A DNA stretch of 64,000 nucleotides from Streptomyces sp. NBC_01276 (GTDB taxonomy: Bacteria > Actinomycetota > Actinomycetes > Streptomycetales > Streptomycetaceae): positions 1,736,001-1,800,000 of the forward strand of contig NZ_CP108442.1 in NCBI RefSeq assembly GCF_041435355.1, given 5' to 3'. Positions within the stretch are counted from its first letter, which is position 1. The number at the start of each line of letters is the position of its first letter. Below, piece by piece: positions 16,172 through 26,081 of the stretch. Below the pieces are notes generated by a model that saw only the letters and a list, made by a program, of their open reading frames with translations, did not search any database and was not told where the DNA came from. A program made the position numbers and the translations under genes.

Positions 16172-17803
16172 ATGCGGACGAGGCGTGCACACCGTTACGG
16201 AGCCGCCGCCGCGCTCCTCTCCCTCGCCCTGTGCCTCCCGGCGCCCGCCGCGGCCGCCGCCCCCCGGGACGCCCCCACCTCCGCCGAGGACGCCGGGGCC
16301 GAACTGGCCGCCCGCCGGGCCGGCGCCGCCCGGCTCGGCTTCGGTCCCTGCCCCGCCGCCGAGGAACTGCCCGGGGCCGTGCGCTGCGCGGCGCTGCGGG
16401 TCCCGCTGGACTACGCCCGCCCGGGGGGCCCGCAGATCTCCCTCACCGTCAGCCGGATCCCGGCCACCGGCCGCGGGAACGCCGTCCGGCAGGGCTCTCT
16501 CGTGTACAACCCGGGCGGCCCCGGGGCGTCGGGGACCTACTTCCCGCTGCTCGGGGGCCGGCCCGCGTGGAGCCGGATCGCGGCCGCCTACGACCTCGTC
16601 GGCTACGCCCCGCGCGGAGTGGGCGGTCCGGCCCCGCTCTCCTGCCAGGACCCGGACGAACGGCCGCAGGGCCCCACCCAGGTCCCGGCCGTGCCGTCAC
16701 CGGCCTACAAGCGGGAGCGGCTCGCCGCAGCACGGGCCTACGCGCGGGGCTGCGCCCGGCACGCCGGCGCCGCGCTCGCGCACTACACGACCCTGAACAA
16801 CGTCCGTGACCTGTACGTGCTGCGGGCCGCGCTCGGCGAGCGCCGGCTGACCTTCGTGGGGGCCTCGTACGGGACCTACCTGGGGGCCGTGTACGCGACC
16901 CGGTACCCGGACCACGTGCGCCGCATGGTGTTCGATTCGGCCGTCGACCCCGATCCGCGCCGCATCTGGTACCTCGACAACCTCGCCCAGGCGCCCGCCT
17001 TCGAGCGCCGCTGGGCCGACTTCCTCGCCTGGACCGCCCGGCACCACGCCGTGTACGGGCTCGGTGCCACGCCCGGGGCGGTACGGGCGGCCTACGGGCG
17101 GGTCCGCGCGACGGTGGCCCGGACTCCGGCGGGCGGGGTCGTGGGGACCGGCGAACTGCACGCCGCGTACCTCCAGACGGCGTACTTCGACGACGTCTGG
17201 CCGGAGCGGGCCGCGGCCCTGGCGGCCTTCCTGCGCGGGGACGCGGGGCCGCTGACGCGTCAGGCCGCGCGCGATCCGCGGACGGCGGCGGAGGCGGAGA
17301 ACGCGACCGCCGTGTACACCGCGGTGCTGTGCAACGACGCCCCGTGGCCCGCCGACTGGGAGACCTGGGACCGCGACAACACCGAACTGGCCCGCCGCGC
17401 GCCCTTCGAGACCTGGGCCAACGCCTTCCTGAACCTGCCGTGCGCCTCCTGGCCGACGGCCGGGCGGCAACGGCCCGCCGACGTCGGGGCGGGTCCGGGG
17501 CGGCTGCCCCCCACGCTGATCGTGGCGGCGGAACGGGACGGGGCGACCCCGTACCCGGGTGCGCTGGAGTTGCAACGGCGGCTCGGCGGCGGGGCCTCGC
17601 TGGTCACGGAGGAGGGAGCGGGCACCCACGGGGTGGCCGGCGGACGCAACGGCTGCGTGGACCGGCGGGTGGAGCGGTACCTGCTCACGGGCGCCACTCC
17701 GGGGTGGCGCGTCACGTGTGCGCCGCATCCGGAGCCCGCACCGGTGTCGCTGGACGACCGGGCAGCAAGCGCTCCCAGGGCGCTGCTGCCGCCAGTCGTC
17801 TGA
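16172..17803 (+). CDS. Secreted alpha/beta hydrolase, tripeptidyl-aminopeptidase (TAP) family
   Basis: A 543-residue exported serine peptidase-type hydrolase. A signal peptide (Arg-rich start, hydrophobic 10-28, AAAAA cleavage region) precedes the core. The oxyanion region is NPGGPGASG, the nucleophile elbow is GASYGT, and a late GTHGVAGGRNGC supplies the histidine. Proteins with this TAP-like C-terminal domain in Streptomyces release tripeptides or other N-terminal residues outside the cell. ATG at 16172 has GAAGGGG five bases upstream. It follows the MNIO/Cys-tail pair but has its own promoter-like region, so a shared pathway is unproven. Confidence 0.87.
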   Translation: MRTRRAHRYGAAAALLSLALCLPAPAAAAAPRDAPTSAEDAGAELAARRAGAARLGFGPCPAAEELPGAVRCAALRVPLDYARPGGPQISLTVSRIPATGRGNAVRQGSLVYNPGGPGASGTYFPLLGGRPAWSRIAAAYDLVGYAPRGVGGPAPLSCQDPDERPQGPTQVPAVPSPAYKRERLAAARAYARGCARHAGAALAHYTTLNNVRDLYVLRAALGERRLTFVGASYGTYLGAVYATRYPDHVRRMVFDSAVDPDPRRIWYLDNLAQAPAFERRWADFLAWTARHHAVYGLGATPGAVRAAYGRVRATVARTPAGGVVGTGELHAAYLQTAYFDDVWPERAAALAAFLRGDAGPLTRQAARDPRTAAEAENATAVYTAVLCNDAPWPADWETWDRDNTELARRAPFETWANAFLNLPCASWPTAGRQRPADVGAGPGRLPPTLIVAAERDGATPYPGALELQRRLGGGASLVTEEGAGTHGVAGGRNGCVDRRVERYLLTGATPGWRVTCAPHPEPAPVSLDDRAASAPRALLPPVV

Positions 17804-17913
17804 ACTTCCGGGCGGGGTCTCCGGCTGCGTCGATTCGGGGGCAGGGCCTCCCGATCCCCGGAAGCCGCTCTTGTGTCACGAGCGGTCCCCCGGTCCTTCC
17901 CCCCAGGGGAGGT

Positions 17914-18627
17914 CTAGGCGAGTCCGGCCACCAGATCGGCGACGGACTTGCGGCGCCCGGTGTAGAAGGGCACCTCTTCGCGGACGTGCATCCGGGCCTC
18001 GGAGGCGCGCAGGTGGCGCATGAGGTCGACGATGCGGTAGAGCTCGTCCGCCTCGAAGGCCAGCAGCCACTCGTAGTCGCCCAGCGAGAACGAGGCGACG
18101 GTGTTGGCGCGCACGTCCGGGTAACCGCGGGCCATCTTGCCGTGGTCGGCGAGCATGCGGCGGCGGTCCTCGTCGGGCAGCAGGTACCAGTCGTACGAGC
18201 GCACGAAGGGGTAGACGCTGACGTAGTCGCGGGCGACCTCGTCGGCCAGGAAGGCCGGGATGTGGGACTTGTTGAACTCGGCCGGGCGGTGCAGGGCCAT
18301 GTTCGACCACACCGGCTCCAGGGCGCGGCCCAGCTTGGTGCGGCGGAAGAGGTTGTACGCGGTCTGCAGCTCGTCCGCGGTCTCCGCGTGCCACCAGACC
18401 ATGATGTCGGCGTCGGCGCGCAGGCCGGAGACGTCGTAGGTGCCGCGGACGGTGATGTCCTTGGCGGCCAGCTGGTCGAAGAGCTCCTGGACCTCGTCGG
18501 CGAAGCCGGTGCGGTCCTCCGGGAGGACGTCCTTCAGCTTGAAGACGGACCACAGGGTGTAACGGATGACCTCGTTGAGGTCCTTCGCCTTCTTCCCCGC
18601 GTTGGGGATCTTCTCTGGTGCAGTCAT
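17914..18627 (-). CDS. hemQ: Coproheme decarboxylase (HemQ/ChdC)
   Basis: A 237-residue member of the chlorite-dismutase-like family. In actinobacteria HemQ converts coproheme to heme b with H2O2, the last step of the coproporphyrin-dependent pathway. The actinobacterial-type N-terminus ([16 protein letters not shown]), the [13 protein letters not shown] segment that carries the probable catalytic tyrosine, and [15 protein letters not shown] near the end are seen. It lies 23 bases after the hemG stop and is coexpressed with it, and it converges on the peptidase gene. Confidence 0.95.
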   Translation of the reverse strand: MTAPEKIPNAGKKAKDLNEVIRYTLWSVFKLKDVLPEDRTGFADEVQELFDQLAAKDITVRGTYDVSGLRADADIMVWWHAETADELQTAYNLFRRTKLGRALEPVWSNMALHRPAEFNKSHIPAFLADEVARDYVSVYPFVRSYDWYLLPDEDRRRMLADHGKMARGYPDVRANTVASFSLGDYEWLLAFEADELYRIVDLMRHLRASEARMHVREEVPFYTGRRKSVADLVAGLA

Positions 18628-18650
18628 GTGTCCATTGTCCCGTGTGCTGA

Positions 18651-20129
18651 TCAGTGGTCCGTGCCAGGGGTGGCCATCGCGGCCATCCCGGCCGTCACCG
18701 CGTCGGCGGCCTTCCCGGCGCTCGCGACGCAGGCCGGGATCCCGACCCCGTCGTAGACGGCTCCGCAGACGGCGAGGCCCGGCAGCTCGGCCACGGCGGC
18801 CCGGATCCGGGCGACCCGGGCGAGGTGGCCCACGGGGTACTGCGGCAGTCCGCCGTCCCAGCGGGTGACGGTGGAGGCCACCGGCCGGGCCGTGAGGCCG
18901 ACAGCCTCGCCGAGGTCGGTGAGGGAGAGGCCGACCAGCTCACCGTCCTCGCGCCCGAGGTCGCCCTCGTCGCCGTGCCGGCCCACGGAGGTCCGCAGGA
19001 GGAACAGGTCCGGATCGGCCCCGGCCCAGGCCCACTTGTTGCTGGAGAAGGTGGAGGCCTTGATCGTCCGGCCGTCGACGGGCGGTACGAGGAACCCGCT
19101 GGCGCCGCCCCCGGCGATCGGGGCCGGAAGGTCGGAACGCCGGAAGGCCATCGTGACCAGGGCCATGGAGGCGTACTCGACCTCGTGCAGCGCGGCGGCC
19201 GCGGTCGGGGCGAGCGCGCCGAGCAGCCGGGCGGCGGGCCCGGCCGGGACGGCGAGGACCACCCCGTCGGCGTCGAGGACCTCGTCGGCGGTCGTGATCC
19301 GCCAGCCCCCGGGCGTCCGGCCGATCCCGCTCACCGGGGCGCCCGTCAGGATCCGCGCCCCGGCGGCCCGGCAGGCGTCGGCGACGGCTACCGGCAGCCG
19401 GCCGATGCCGCCGGAGATCCCGGCGAAGAAGGCGCCGGTGGCCGCTGCACCGATGACGGTGGTCCGCTCCGCGGCCGCCGCCTGGACCGCGCGGACGCTC
19501 CCGGTCAGCGTGGGGTGGGTGCGCACGGCCTCGTAGAGGGCGGGGACGGCGGCGCGCATCGAGATGCGGTAGGCGTCGCCCGCGTAGACCCCGCCGAGCA
19601 GCGGTTCGACCAGCCGGTCCACGACCTCGCGGCCCATCCGGGCGGCGACGTACTCGCCGACGGCCACGTCGTCGCCGACCTCCGTGGGCGGGAGGCCGGT
19701 GTCGGCGGCGATGCGGGCGAGGCCCTCGGCGGACAGGACTCCGGAGGCGGCCAGCGGGGCCGTGTGGCCGGGCACGCCCATGACGTGGCCGCGCGGCATC
19801 GGGCGCAGCGCGCCCCGGGTCCACAGGTGGGCGGTCGCGGTGGCGGGCGGCTGGAGCGCGTCGCCGAGCCCCACGGCCCGGGCCAGGTCCACGGCTTCGG
19901 GGCGGCGGGCGAGGACGGACTCGGCGCCGAGGTCGACGGGGACCCCGGCGAGCTCGCCCGCGTACAGCTTGCCGCCGAGGCGCGGACCGGCCTCCAGGAG
20001 CGTGACGCGGACGCCGTCGGCGAGCAGCCGGTGGGCGGCCGCGAGACCGGCGATGCCGCCGCCGATGACGACGACGTGGCGGGTGGGGGCCTGCCGGTCC
20101 GTACGCATGTCCGCTTCGTGCATGGACAC
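18651..20129 (-). CDS. hemG: Coproporphyrinogen/protoporphyrinogen III oxidase
   Basis: A 492-residue FAD-dependent oxidase (HemY/CgoX type). The dinucleotide motif [16 protein letters not shown] lies near residues 20-35, followed by [11 protein letters not shown] and DLGAES. In actinobacteria this enzyme oxidises coproporphyrinogen III to coproporphyrin III ahead of iron insertion and HemQ, which is encoded next. The start is uncertain: ATG at 20129, 20123 or 20108 all precede the conserved region and none has a clear Shine-Dalgarno. Its operon with hemQ and the nearby hemE supports a heme role. Confidence 0.93.
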   Translation of the reverse strand: MSMHEADMRTDRQAPTRHVVVIGGGIAGLAAAHRLLADGVRVTLLEAGPRLGGKLYAGELAGVPVDLGAESVLARRPEAVDLARAVGLGDALQPPATATAHLWTRGALRPMPRGHVMGVPGHTAPLAASGVLSAEGLARIAADTGLPPTEVGDDVAVGEYVAARMGREVVDRLVEPLLGGVYAGDAYRISMRAAVPALYEAVRTHPTLTGSVRAVQAAAAERTTVIGAAATGAFFAGISGGIGRLPVAVADACRAAGARILTGAPVSGIGRTPGGWRITTADEVLDADGVVLAVPAGPAARLLGALAPTAAAALHEVEYASMALVTMAFRRSDLPAPIAGGGASGFLVPPVDGRTIKASTFSSNKWAWAGADPDLFLLRTSVGRHGDEGDLGREDGELVGLSLTDLGEAVGLTARPVASTVTRWDGGLPQYPVGHLARVARIRAAVAELPGLAVCGAVYDGVGIPACVASAGKAADAVTAGMAAMATPGTDH

Positions 20130-20262
20130 ATGGTCTCAGACCGCCCGGCGAGGCCGGAACGTGACCGCATCGGGACCGCTCCGGAACCGCGCGTACGGAA
20201 CCCGGGTCGCCACCCTGAACGTCGAAGCGGCGACATCAGCCGATCCCCGGGGGGTACTGACG

Positions 20263-21282
20263 ATGCGCTCGACCCACACGTTCGACACCGGACGCCGTAC
20301 GGCGGCGGCGCTGGCCGCGCTGTCGCTGGCCGGCGTCCTCACGCTCACCGGATGCGGAGCCGCCGGCTCCGGCAGCTCCTCGGACAAGGCGGCCGTGGCC
20401 CCGGCGGCCCGGGGCGAGGGCGCGCCGGGCGGCGGGGCGGCGGCCGGGCAGGCCCCGGCGGCGGGCCCGGCGGCGACCGATGCCAAGGGCGCCGGGCAGG
20501 CCCCGGCGGCGGTCCGTCCGAACGTGATCCGTACGGGGACCCTCTCGATCGAGACGGCCGAACCGCAGAAGGTCCTCACCGCGGCCCGTACGGCGGCCGA
20601 CGGCGCGGGCGGGTACGTGGGCAACGAGTCCACCCAGCGCGGCGCGGACGGCCGGCTCGCCTCGACGCTGACCCTGCGGGTGCCGGGCGAACGCTTCGAC
20701 GCGGTGATCGGCGCCCTGGAGGGCAGCGGAAAGCTGCTGGGCCGCAAGGTCGAGGCACAGGACGTGACCCAGAAGGTCGCCGACGTCGAGAGCCGCGTGG
20801 CGTCGCAGCGGGCCAGCGTCGCCCGGGTGCGGGAGATGATGGACAAGGCCTCGGCGCTCGGTGACGTGGTCATGCTGGAGGGCGAGCTGAGCCGGCGCCA
20901 GTCGGACCTGGAGTCGCTGATCGCGCAGCAGACCGCCCTGAAGGACCAGACCTCCCTCGGGACGATCACGGTGTCGGTCTCGGAGCCGGCCGCGGTGGAG
21001 CGCAAGACGCGGGAGGAGGGGGACCCCTCCTTCGGGGACGCCCTGGGCGGCGGCTGGTCGGTGTTCGTCACGGTGGTGCGGTACCTGGCGCTGGCCGTCG
21101 CCGTGATCCTGCCGTTCGCGGTGACGGCCGCCGCCGCCCTGTTCGGGTTCCGCCTGTACCGCCGGCTGCGCCCCGCCCCGGCCAAGCCGGGCCGCGTCCC
21201 GGCGCAGGTGCCCCGCCGGCCGGTGCCCGCCGGGACCGGCGCACCCGCCTCCGACGGGGCTGTGGCCGATCCTGAGGGCTGA
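20263..21282 (+). CDS. DUF4349 lipoprotein with a C-terminal membrane anchor
   Basis: A 339-residue lipoprotein: Arg-rich start, hydrophobic signal and lipobox LTGC near residue 30, then an Ala/Gly/Pro-rich spacer. The DUF4349 region (about 90-250) includes a predicted coiled coil (VADVESRVASQRASVARVRE ... ELSRRQSDLESLIAQQ), and one transmembrane helix lies near 275-300. The Cys anchor plus C-terminal helix suggest that it sits in the membrane with its coiled coil outside. Function is unknown. It is divergent from hemG. Confidence 0.83.
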   Translation: MRSTHTFDTGRRTAAALAALSLAGVLTLTGCGAAGSGSSSDKAAVAPAARGEGAPGGGAAAGQAPAAGPAATDAKGAGQAPAAVRPNVIRTGTLSIETAEPQKVLTAARTAADGAGGYVGNESTQRGADGRLASTLTLRVPGERFDAVIGALEGSGKLLGRKVEAQDVTQKVADVESRVASQRASVARVREMMDKASALGDVVMLEGELSRRQSDLESLIAQQTALKDQTSLGTITVSVSEPAAVERKTREEGDPSFGDALGGGWSVFVTVVRYLALAVAVILPFAVTAAAALFGFRLYRRLRPAPAKPGRVPAQVPRRPVPAGTGAPASDGAVADPEG

Positions 21283-21356
21283 GCGCGCCCGCGCCCGTAG
21301 CGTGGACCCCGGTTGACGACGAACGCGGGACGAAACGGAACGGGACGGGGCGGACG

Positions 21357-22739
21357 ATGGCGAAGGAACGACTGGTGGTGGTCGGCGGTGACGCGGCGGG
21401 GATGTCCGCCGCGTCGCAGGCCCGGAGGCTGAAGGGCCCGGCGGAGCTGGAGATCACCGCCTTCGAGCGCGGGCACTTCACCTCGTACTCGGCGTGCGGG
21501 ATCCCGTACTGGATCGGCGGGCAGGTGTCCGCCCGGGACGACCTGATCGCCCGTACGCCCGAGGAGCACCGGGCCCGGGACATCGACCTGCGCACCCGGA
21601 CGGAGGTCGTGGAGCTGGACCTGGCCGGCCGGCGGGTGCGCGCCCGGGACCTGGAGAGCGGCGCGGAGTCCTGGACGGCCTACGACAAGCTGGTCCTGGC
21701 GACCGGCGCCCGCCCGGCGCGCCCCCGCCTGCCGGGCATCGGCGCCCACGGGGTGCACGGGGTGCAGACCCTGGACGACGGCCGGCGGCTGATGGAGACC
21801 CTGGAACGCTCTCCGGGCCGCCGGGCGGTGGTGGTCGGCGCGGGCTACATCGGCGTGGAGATGGCGGAGGCCCTGGTGCGCCGGGGCTACGGGGTCACCG
21901 TCCTGCACCGGGGCGAGCAGCCGATGGCCACGCTGGACCCGGACATGGGCGGGCTCGTGCACGGCGCTATGAACCGCATGGGGATCGTCACGGTCTCCCG
22001 CGCCGAGGTGACGAAGATCCTCACGGACGAGGAGGGCCGGGCCGTCGCGGTGGCCACGGCGGCCGGCGACGAGTACCCGGCGGACGTGGTGGTACTCGGC
22101 CTCGGCGTGGAGCCCCGCACCGCCCTCGCCCGCGCGGCGGGCCTCCCCGTGGGCACCTCGGGCGGCCTGCTCACCGACCTGTCGATGCGGGTGCGCGGCC
22201 ACGAGGAGGTCTGGGCGGGCGGCGACTGCGTGGAGGTGCTGGACCTGGTCGCGGGCCGCACCCGGCACATCGCCCTGGGCACGCACGCCAACAAGCACGG
22301 CCAGGTGATCGGCTCGAACGTGGGCGGCGGCTACGCGACCTTCCCCGGGGTGGTCGGCACGGCCGTCAGCAAGGTCTGCGACCTGGAGATCGCCCGTACG
22401 GGGCTGCGCGAACGGGACGCCCTGGAGGCGGGTCTGCGCTTCGTGACGGCCACCATCAGCTCGACGAACACCGCCGGCTACTACCCGGGGGCGGAGCCGA
22501 TGACGGTCAAGATGCTGGCGGAGCGCCGCACGGGCCGCCTCCTCGGCGTCCAGATCGTCGGGGGCGCGGGGGCCGCGAAGCGCGTGGACGTGGCGGCGGT
22601 CGCCCTCACGGCGGGGATGACGGTGGACCAGGTCGTCTCCCTGGACCTGGGCTACGCCCCGCCGTTCTCCCCGGTCTGGGACCCGGTGCTGGTGGCCGCC
22701 CGCAAGGCGGTCTCGGCGGTCCGGGCGGCGGGGGTCTGA
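21357..22739 (+). CDS. FAD-dependent CoA-disulfide reductase / NADH oxidase-like enzyme
   Basis: A 460-residue pyridine-nucleotide disulfide oxidoreductase of the single-cysteine class. An N-terminal FAD motif VVVGGDAAGMSAA starts near residue 7. The redox cysteine is Cys47 (SYSACGIPYW), as in CoA-disulfide reductases and H2O-forming NADH oxidases. A second motif (VVVGAGYIGVEMAE) binds NAD(P)H and a C-terminal dimerisation domain follows. It reduces CoA disulfide, a persulfide or O2; the substrate cannot be told apart. Its last 88 bases overlap the convergent NADAR gene. Confidence 0.9.
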   Translation: MAKERLVVVGGDAAGMSAASQARRLKGPAELEITAFERGHFTSYSACGIPYWIGGQVSARDDLIARTPEEHRARDIDLRTRTEVVELDLAGRRVRARDLESGAESWTAYDKLVLATGARPARPRLPGIGAHGVHGVQTLDDGRRLMETLERSPGRRAVVVGAGYIGVEMAEALVRRGYGVTVLHRGEQPMATLDPDMGGLVHGAMNRMGIVTVSRAEVTKILTDEEGRAVAVATAAGDEYPADVVVLGLGVEPRTALARAAGLPVGTSGGLLTDLSMRVRGHEEVWAGGDCVEVLDLVAGRTRHIALGTHANKHGQVIGSNVGGGYATFPGVVGTAVSKVCDLEIARTGLRERDALEAGLRFVTATISSTNTAGYYPGAEPMTVKMLAERRTGRLLGVQIVGGAGAAKRVDVAAVALTAGMTVDQVVSLDLGYAPPFSPVWDPVLVAARKAVSAVRAAGV

Positions 22740-23878
22740 GGCGGGGCGGCGGCGCGCAGCTCGGAGCGGACCAGTTCCAGGAGGCGGCCCATCCAGTTGC
22801 GGCCGCCTCGGGGGCCCTCGTCGCGCCAGAAGGGGGCGTCGGAGAGGCCGGTGTAGAGGATGCCCGCGTCGCCGGTGGCGAGCAGGACCTCGGCGAGGCG
22901 GGGGTGCTGGCCGAACTTGGCGCGCAGCAGGGCGGCCATGACGGCGAGCCGTACGGCGGGCCAGTCGGCGCGCCGGGCCGCGGGGCCGCCCGCCTCGTGC
23001 GCCTCGTGGGCGGTGGCGGCGGCGCGGATCCGGTCGTGGTCGGCGGGATCGGCGGCCGAGAGGGCCCAGTAGGCGTGGGTCACGCTGGGGTAGCTCACCC
23101 CGGCGTGGACGAAGGGGGCCTCGTGGTCGTTGCGCAGGACGAAGGGGCCCGGCTCGGCGGGCGGGCCGCCGGGGTGGAACGTCTCGTGCAGGACGACCGG
23201 GGGCCCGGGGGCCCCGGCCGGTTCGTCGGCGTACCGCAGGGTCAGCCACCGCTCGTGGCGGGCCTCGCCGTCCACCGCGTCGTCGAAGTAGGCGAGGGCC
23301 CACCGGTGGCCCTCTTCCGTCGCCACCGGACCGTCGCCGTCCACGGGCTGCCCGAGATCGGTGAGCAGCATCCGCAGCGGGCGGTCCTGGTGGTCCATGT
23401 CGCCGAGGACGTACACCCTGAGGTGGGCGGGGACGGCGAGGTAGGCGTCCCGGAGCCGGGCCCGGTGGGCCTCGGTCGGCTCCCGCCGGTGGTCGCGGAC
23501 GGCGTCCCAGAGCCGGTCGCCGGCCCCCGGGCGGCCCGCCAGCCGGTCGATCTCGTCGGCGACCTCCAGGAGGAAGCCCTCCTGGGTGAGCGGCTCGGGG
23601 TTGCGCGACTCCCATTTGGTGGGCTCGCCCACGGGCCACTCCCGCGCGTCCGGCCGCTCCGGCGCGACCTTCCCGGCGGCCAGCCGCTCGCGCAGTCCGG
23701 CGAGGTCGGTGGGCTCATGCCCGCCGACGGTGATCCGGCCGTCCGCATAGACGAAGAGGTGATCGGGGTAGTGCTCGCCGTCGAACTCGTGGCGACGCCA
23801 GACGAGGCGCCAGACCCCGTTGATGGTCTCCCCGTCGGATATGCGAAACGTCGGCCCGTGCCATGTCATGCACGGCAC
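22652..23878 (-). CDS. NADAR-domain protein with unknown N-terminal region
   Basis: A 408-residue protein. The C-terminal part (about 245-375) matches the NADAR/YbiA fold: FVLRNDHEAPFVHAG, a YPSVTHAYWAL segment, then FWRDEGPRGGRNWMGRLLELVR. NADAR enzymes cleave N-glycosidic bonds of ribosylated substrates, including riboflavin intermediates and ADP-ribosylated bases. Residues 1-235 start with WHGPTFRISDGETINGVWRL and contain no domain I can name. GTG at 23878 or ATG at 23869 may be the start. The 3' end runs 88 bases into the opposite gene, a true antisense overlap unless a frameshift lengthened it. Confidence 0.82.
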   Translation of the reverse strand: MPCMTWHGPTFRISDGETINGVWRLVWRRHEFDGEHYPDHLFVYADGRITVGGHEPTDLAGLRERLAAGKVAPERPDAREWPVGEPTKWESRNPEPLTQEGFLLEVADEIDRLAGRPGAGDRLWDAVRDHRREPTEAHRARLRDAYLAVPAHLRVYVLGDMDHQDRPLRMLLTDLGQPVDGDGPVATEEGHRWALAYFDDAVDGEARHERWLTLRYADEPAGAPGPPVVLHETFHPGGPPAEPGPFVLRNDHEAPFVHAGVSYPSVTHAYWALSAADPADHDRIRAAATAHEAHEAGGPAARRADWPAVRLAVMAALLRAKFGQHPRLAEVLLATGDAGILYTGLSDAPFWRDEGPRGGRNWMGRLLELVRSELRAAAPPQTPAARTAETALRAATSTGSQTGENGGA

Positions 23879-23908
23879 AGTACCGACGTCTCGGTGTACG
23901 GAAGCGGA

Positions 23909-24973
23909 TCAGCGCCGGGTCTTGGTGTGGACGTAGTCCACCAGGCGGGTCAGCGCGTCGGGGTCCGTCGTCGGGAGGACGCCGTGGCCCAGGTTGAAGA
24001 CGTGGCCCTCCAGGCCCGCCGCGGCGGCCAGGACCTCGTCGGTCTTGGCCTCGACGGCCTCGGTGGTGGAGAAGAGGACGGCGGGGTCCAGGTTGCCCTG
24101 GAGCGCCTTGCCGGGGCCGACGCGGCGGACGGCCTCGTCCAGCGAGACCCGGTAGTCGACGCCCATGACGTCCGCGCCGGCCTCGCCCATGAGGCCGAGG
24201 AGCTCGCCCGTGCCCACACCGAAGTGGATGCGCGGGACTCCGTACGAGGCGACGGATTCGAGGACCTTCGCCGAGGCGGGCATCACCGAGCGCCGGTAGT
24301 CCGCCGGGGCGAGGGCGCCGACCCAGGAGTCGAAGAGCTGGATCGCGGAGGCGCCGGCCTCGATCTGGACCTTGAGGAAGGCCGAGGTGATCTCGGCGAG
24401 GCGGTCCAGGAGGTCGGCCCAGAGCTCCGGGTCCCCGTACATGAGGGCCTTGGTGTGCTCGTGGTTCTTGGACGGACCGCCCTCGACGAGGTAGCTCGCG
24501 AGGGTGAAAGGCGCGCCCGCGAACCCGATCAACGGCGTGCCGCCGAGTTCACCCGTGAGCATGCCGATCGCCTCGGTGACGTACGGGACGTCCTCCGGGG
24601 TGAGGTCGCGCAGCTGTGCGAGGTCCTCGCGGCGGCGGATCGGGTTGGCGACGACCGGGCCGATGCCCGGCTTGATGTCCAGGTCGACACCGATGGCCTT
24701 CAGCGGCACCACGATGTCGGAGAAGAAGATCGCCGCGTCGACGCCGTGGCGCCGCACGGGCTGCAGGGTGATCTCGGTGACCAGGTCGGGGCGCATGCAG
24801 GACTCCAGCATGGCCGTGCCCTCGCGCACCTTCCGGTACTCGGGGAGTGAGCGGCCCGCCTGCCGCATGAACCACACGGGGGTGTGGGGGACCGGCTCCC
24901 GCCGGCACGCCTTCAGGAAGGCGGAATCGTACGTCTGACTCGGCTGGCCCGTGGGGCGGGTAGTGGCGCTCAC
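23909..24973 (-). CDS. hemE: Uroporphyrinogen decarboxylase
   Basis: A 354-residue HemE that removes four carboxyl groups from uroporphyrinogen III to give coproporphyrinogen III, feeding HemG and HemQ encoded nearby. The signature [13 protein letters not shown] is at 35-47, [16 protein letters not shown] in the middle and a [10 protein letters not shown] end motif. GTG at 24973 gives the family length; the longer frame upstream would extend into the intergenic region shared with the divergent DUF3000 gene. Confidence 0.97.
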   Translation of the reverse strand: MSATTRPTGQPSQTYDSAFLKACRREPVPHTPVWFMRQAGRSLPEYRKVREGTAMLESCMRPDLVTEITLQPVRRHGVDAAIFFSDIVVPLKAIGVDLDIKPGIGPVVANPIRRREDLAQLRDLTPEDVPYVTEAIGMLTGELGGTPLIGFAGAPFTLASYLVEGGPSKNHEHTKALMYGDPELWADLLDRLAEITSAFLKVQIEAGASAIQLFDSWVGALAPADYRRSVMPASAKVLESVASYGVPRIHFGVGTGELLGLMGEAGADVMGVDYRVSLDEAVRRVGPGKALQGNLDPAVLFSTTEAVEAKTDEVLAAAAGLEGHVFNLGHGVLPTTDPDALTRLVDYVHTKTRR

Positions 24974-25064
24974 GCGGCAAATCTTCGCACGTATGAAGAA
25001 GTGCCCGGCCCGGCACGGGTGTCCCTGCGCCGCCGGGGCGCTCGTTCCGCCTAGTCTTCCCGGC

Positions 25065-25721
25065 ATGGCTGCGGCTCAGGGACGATTTTCAGATGGCGCT
25101 GACGGTACGGACAGCGCGAAGGAGAGCTCGGTCCCGCTCCCTTTCCGCCGGGCGGTCGACGGCTTGAAGAAGGCACGGCTGCGGTCCGGGATCGAGATCG
25201 ACCCCACGAAGCCCCCGCAGAGACTGGCCCCCTACGCGTACGCGCTGGAGGCGGCGGTCGTGGAGGGCGAGGACGACCTGGCCGACGGCCGGCTGATCCT
25301 GCTCCACGATCCCGCCGGGCACGACGCCTGGCAGGGCACCTTCCGCCTGGTGACGCTCGTACGGGCGGAGCTGGAGCCGGAGATGGCCGCGGATCCCCTC
25401 CTCCCGGAGGTGTGCTGGTCCTGGCTGACGGGGGCGCTGGAGGCCCGCGGGCTGGCGTACGGCGAGGCGAGCGGCACCGTGACGATGGCGAGCTCGCACT
25501 ACTTCGGCGGGCTCCGGGAGCGGCGTCCGGCGACCCAGATCGAGATCAGGGCCTCGTGGACCCCCCGCGAGGGGGTGGGCGGGGTGCCGGACACCCCGGC
25601 GCACCTGGCGGCCTGGTGCGAGCTGCTGTGCCAGATCGCGGGACTGCCCCCGGTCGGGCCGACGGACACCGCCACGGGCGTGGTGTCCCTGCCACAGCGG
25701 CGCGGTCCGCACCACCCGTAG
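25065..25721 (+). CDS. DUF3000 protein
   Basis: A 218-residue actinobacterial protein of unknown function, divergent from hemE by 91 bases. It has an N-terminal Lys/Arg-rich helix ([20 protein letters not shown]), Trp-containing central strands ([19 protein letters not shown]) and a conserved MASSHYFGG. From memory, hemE-DUF3000-whiI-rnd is a conserved neighbourhood in Streptomyces. No signal peptide or membrane helix is visible. Confidence 0.85.
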   Translation: MAAAQGRFSDGADGTDSAKESSVPLPFRRAVDGLKKARLRSGIEIDPTKPPQRLAPYAYALEAAVVEGEDDLADGRLILLHDPAGHDAWQGTFRLVTLVRAELEPEMAADPLLPEVCWSWLTGALEARGLAYGEASGTVTMASSHYFGGLRERRPATQIEIRASWTPREGVGGVPDTPAHLAAWCELLCQIAGLPPVGPTDTATGVVSLPQRRGPHHP

Positions 25722-26081
25722 GAAGCGGTTCCCGCGCGGTCGGCCGGGGCCGTCCGGCCGCGCTCCGGCCGCGTTCGGGCGGCGTTGCGGCGGCGCTCCG
25801 ACTGCGCTCGGGCGGGTGGCGGAGGCTTCCGGCGGCGTTCCGGTGCCGGGAACGACCGATCGCGTGCGCAAGGGACTGTCGAAACGGTGCGCGGATTGCG
25901 GCCTTCTGATCATCCCTTGATCGATCGTGCGTCCGAATTGCCCGAATTGTTACTCACCAAATCGTGATCATTCCCTAAAGCCGGGCGGGTGACGTGCCGA
26001 AGGAGTCAGTGACCATCCGCACGGTTCGCACCGGCTGCCTTCCCCCAGCCGGCCGTCCCGCCACTCCCCCAGGAGGCCTAG
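25722..26081 (+). other. 360-base intergenic region upstream of whiI
   Basis: The first half is a G+C-rich stretch of short CGGCCGCG-like repeats without a convincing frame. The second half (about 25905-25980) is unusually A+T-rich for this genome and holds the whiI promoter described separately. Within it, TCAC (25954-25957) and GTGA (25964-25967) form an interrupted palindrome, a possible developmental-regulator site. Confidence 0.6.
25976..26003 (+). promoter_or_regulatory. Sigma-WhiG-type promoter of whiI
   Basis: TAAA at 25976-25979, a 16-base spacer, then GCCGAAGG at 25996-26003. The published consensus for sigma-WhiG (and SigD/FliA class) promoters is TAAA, 15-16 bases, GCCGATAA. In S. 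coelicolor whiI is known to depend on WhiG, so the site agrees in sequence, position (about 80 bases before the start) and biology. Confidence 0.82.

Noticed and set aside
15624..16190. Minus-strand frame with repeated Leu/Pro/Gln ([11 protein letters not shown]) units
   Set aside because: It is the antisense shadow of the Cys-Gly-Ser tail; the periodicity comes from the plus-strand 21-base pattern and the frame has no start context or homology.
17804..17913. Terminator between the peptidase and hemQ genes
   Set aside because: Only a weak, long-loop pairing (CTTCCGGG with CCCCGGAAG) could be found.
20136..23639. Very long minus-strand open frame (1167 codons)
   Set aside because: High G+C leaves few stops. 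It runs antisense through the DUF4349 and oxidoreductase genes and out of frame over the NADAR gene, and its translation is Arg/Pro/Gly low-complexity.
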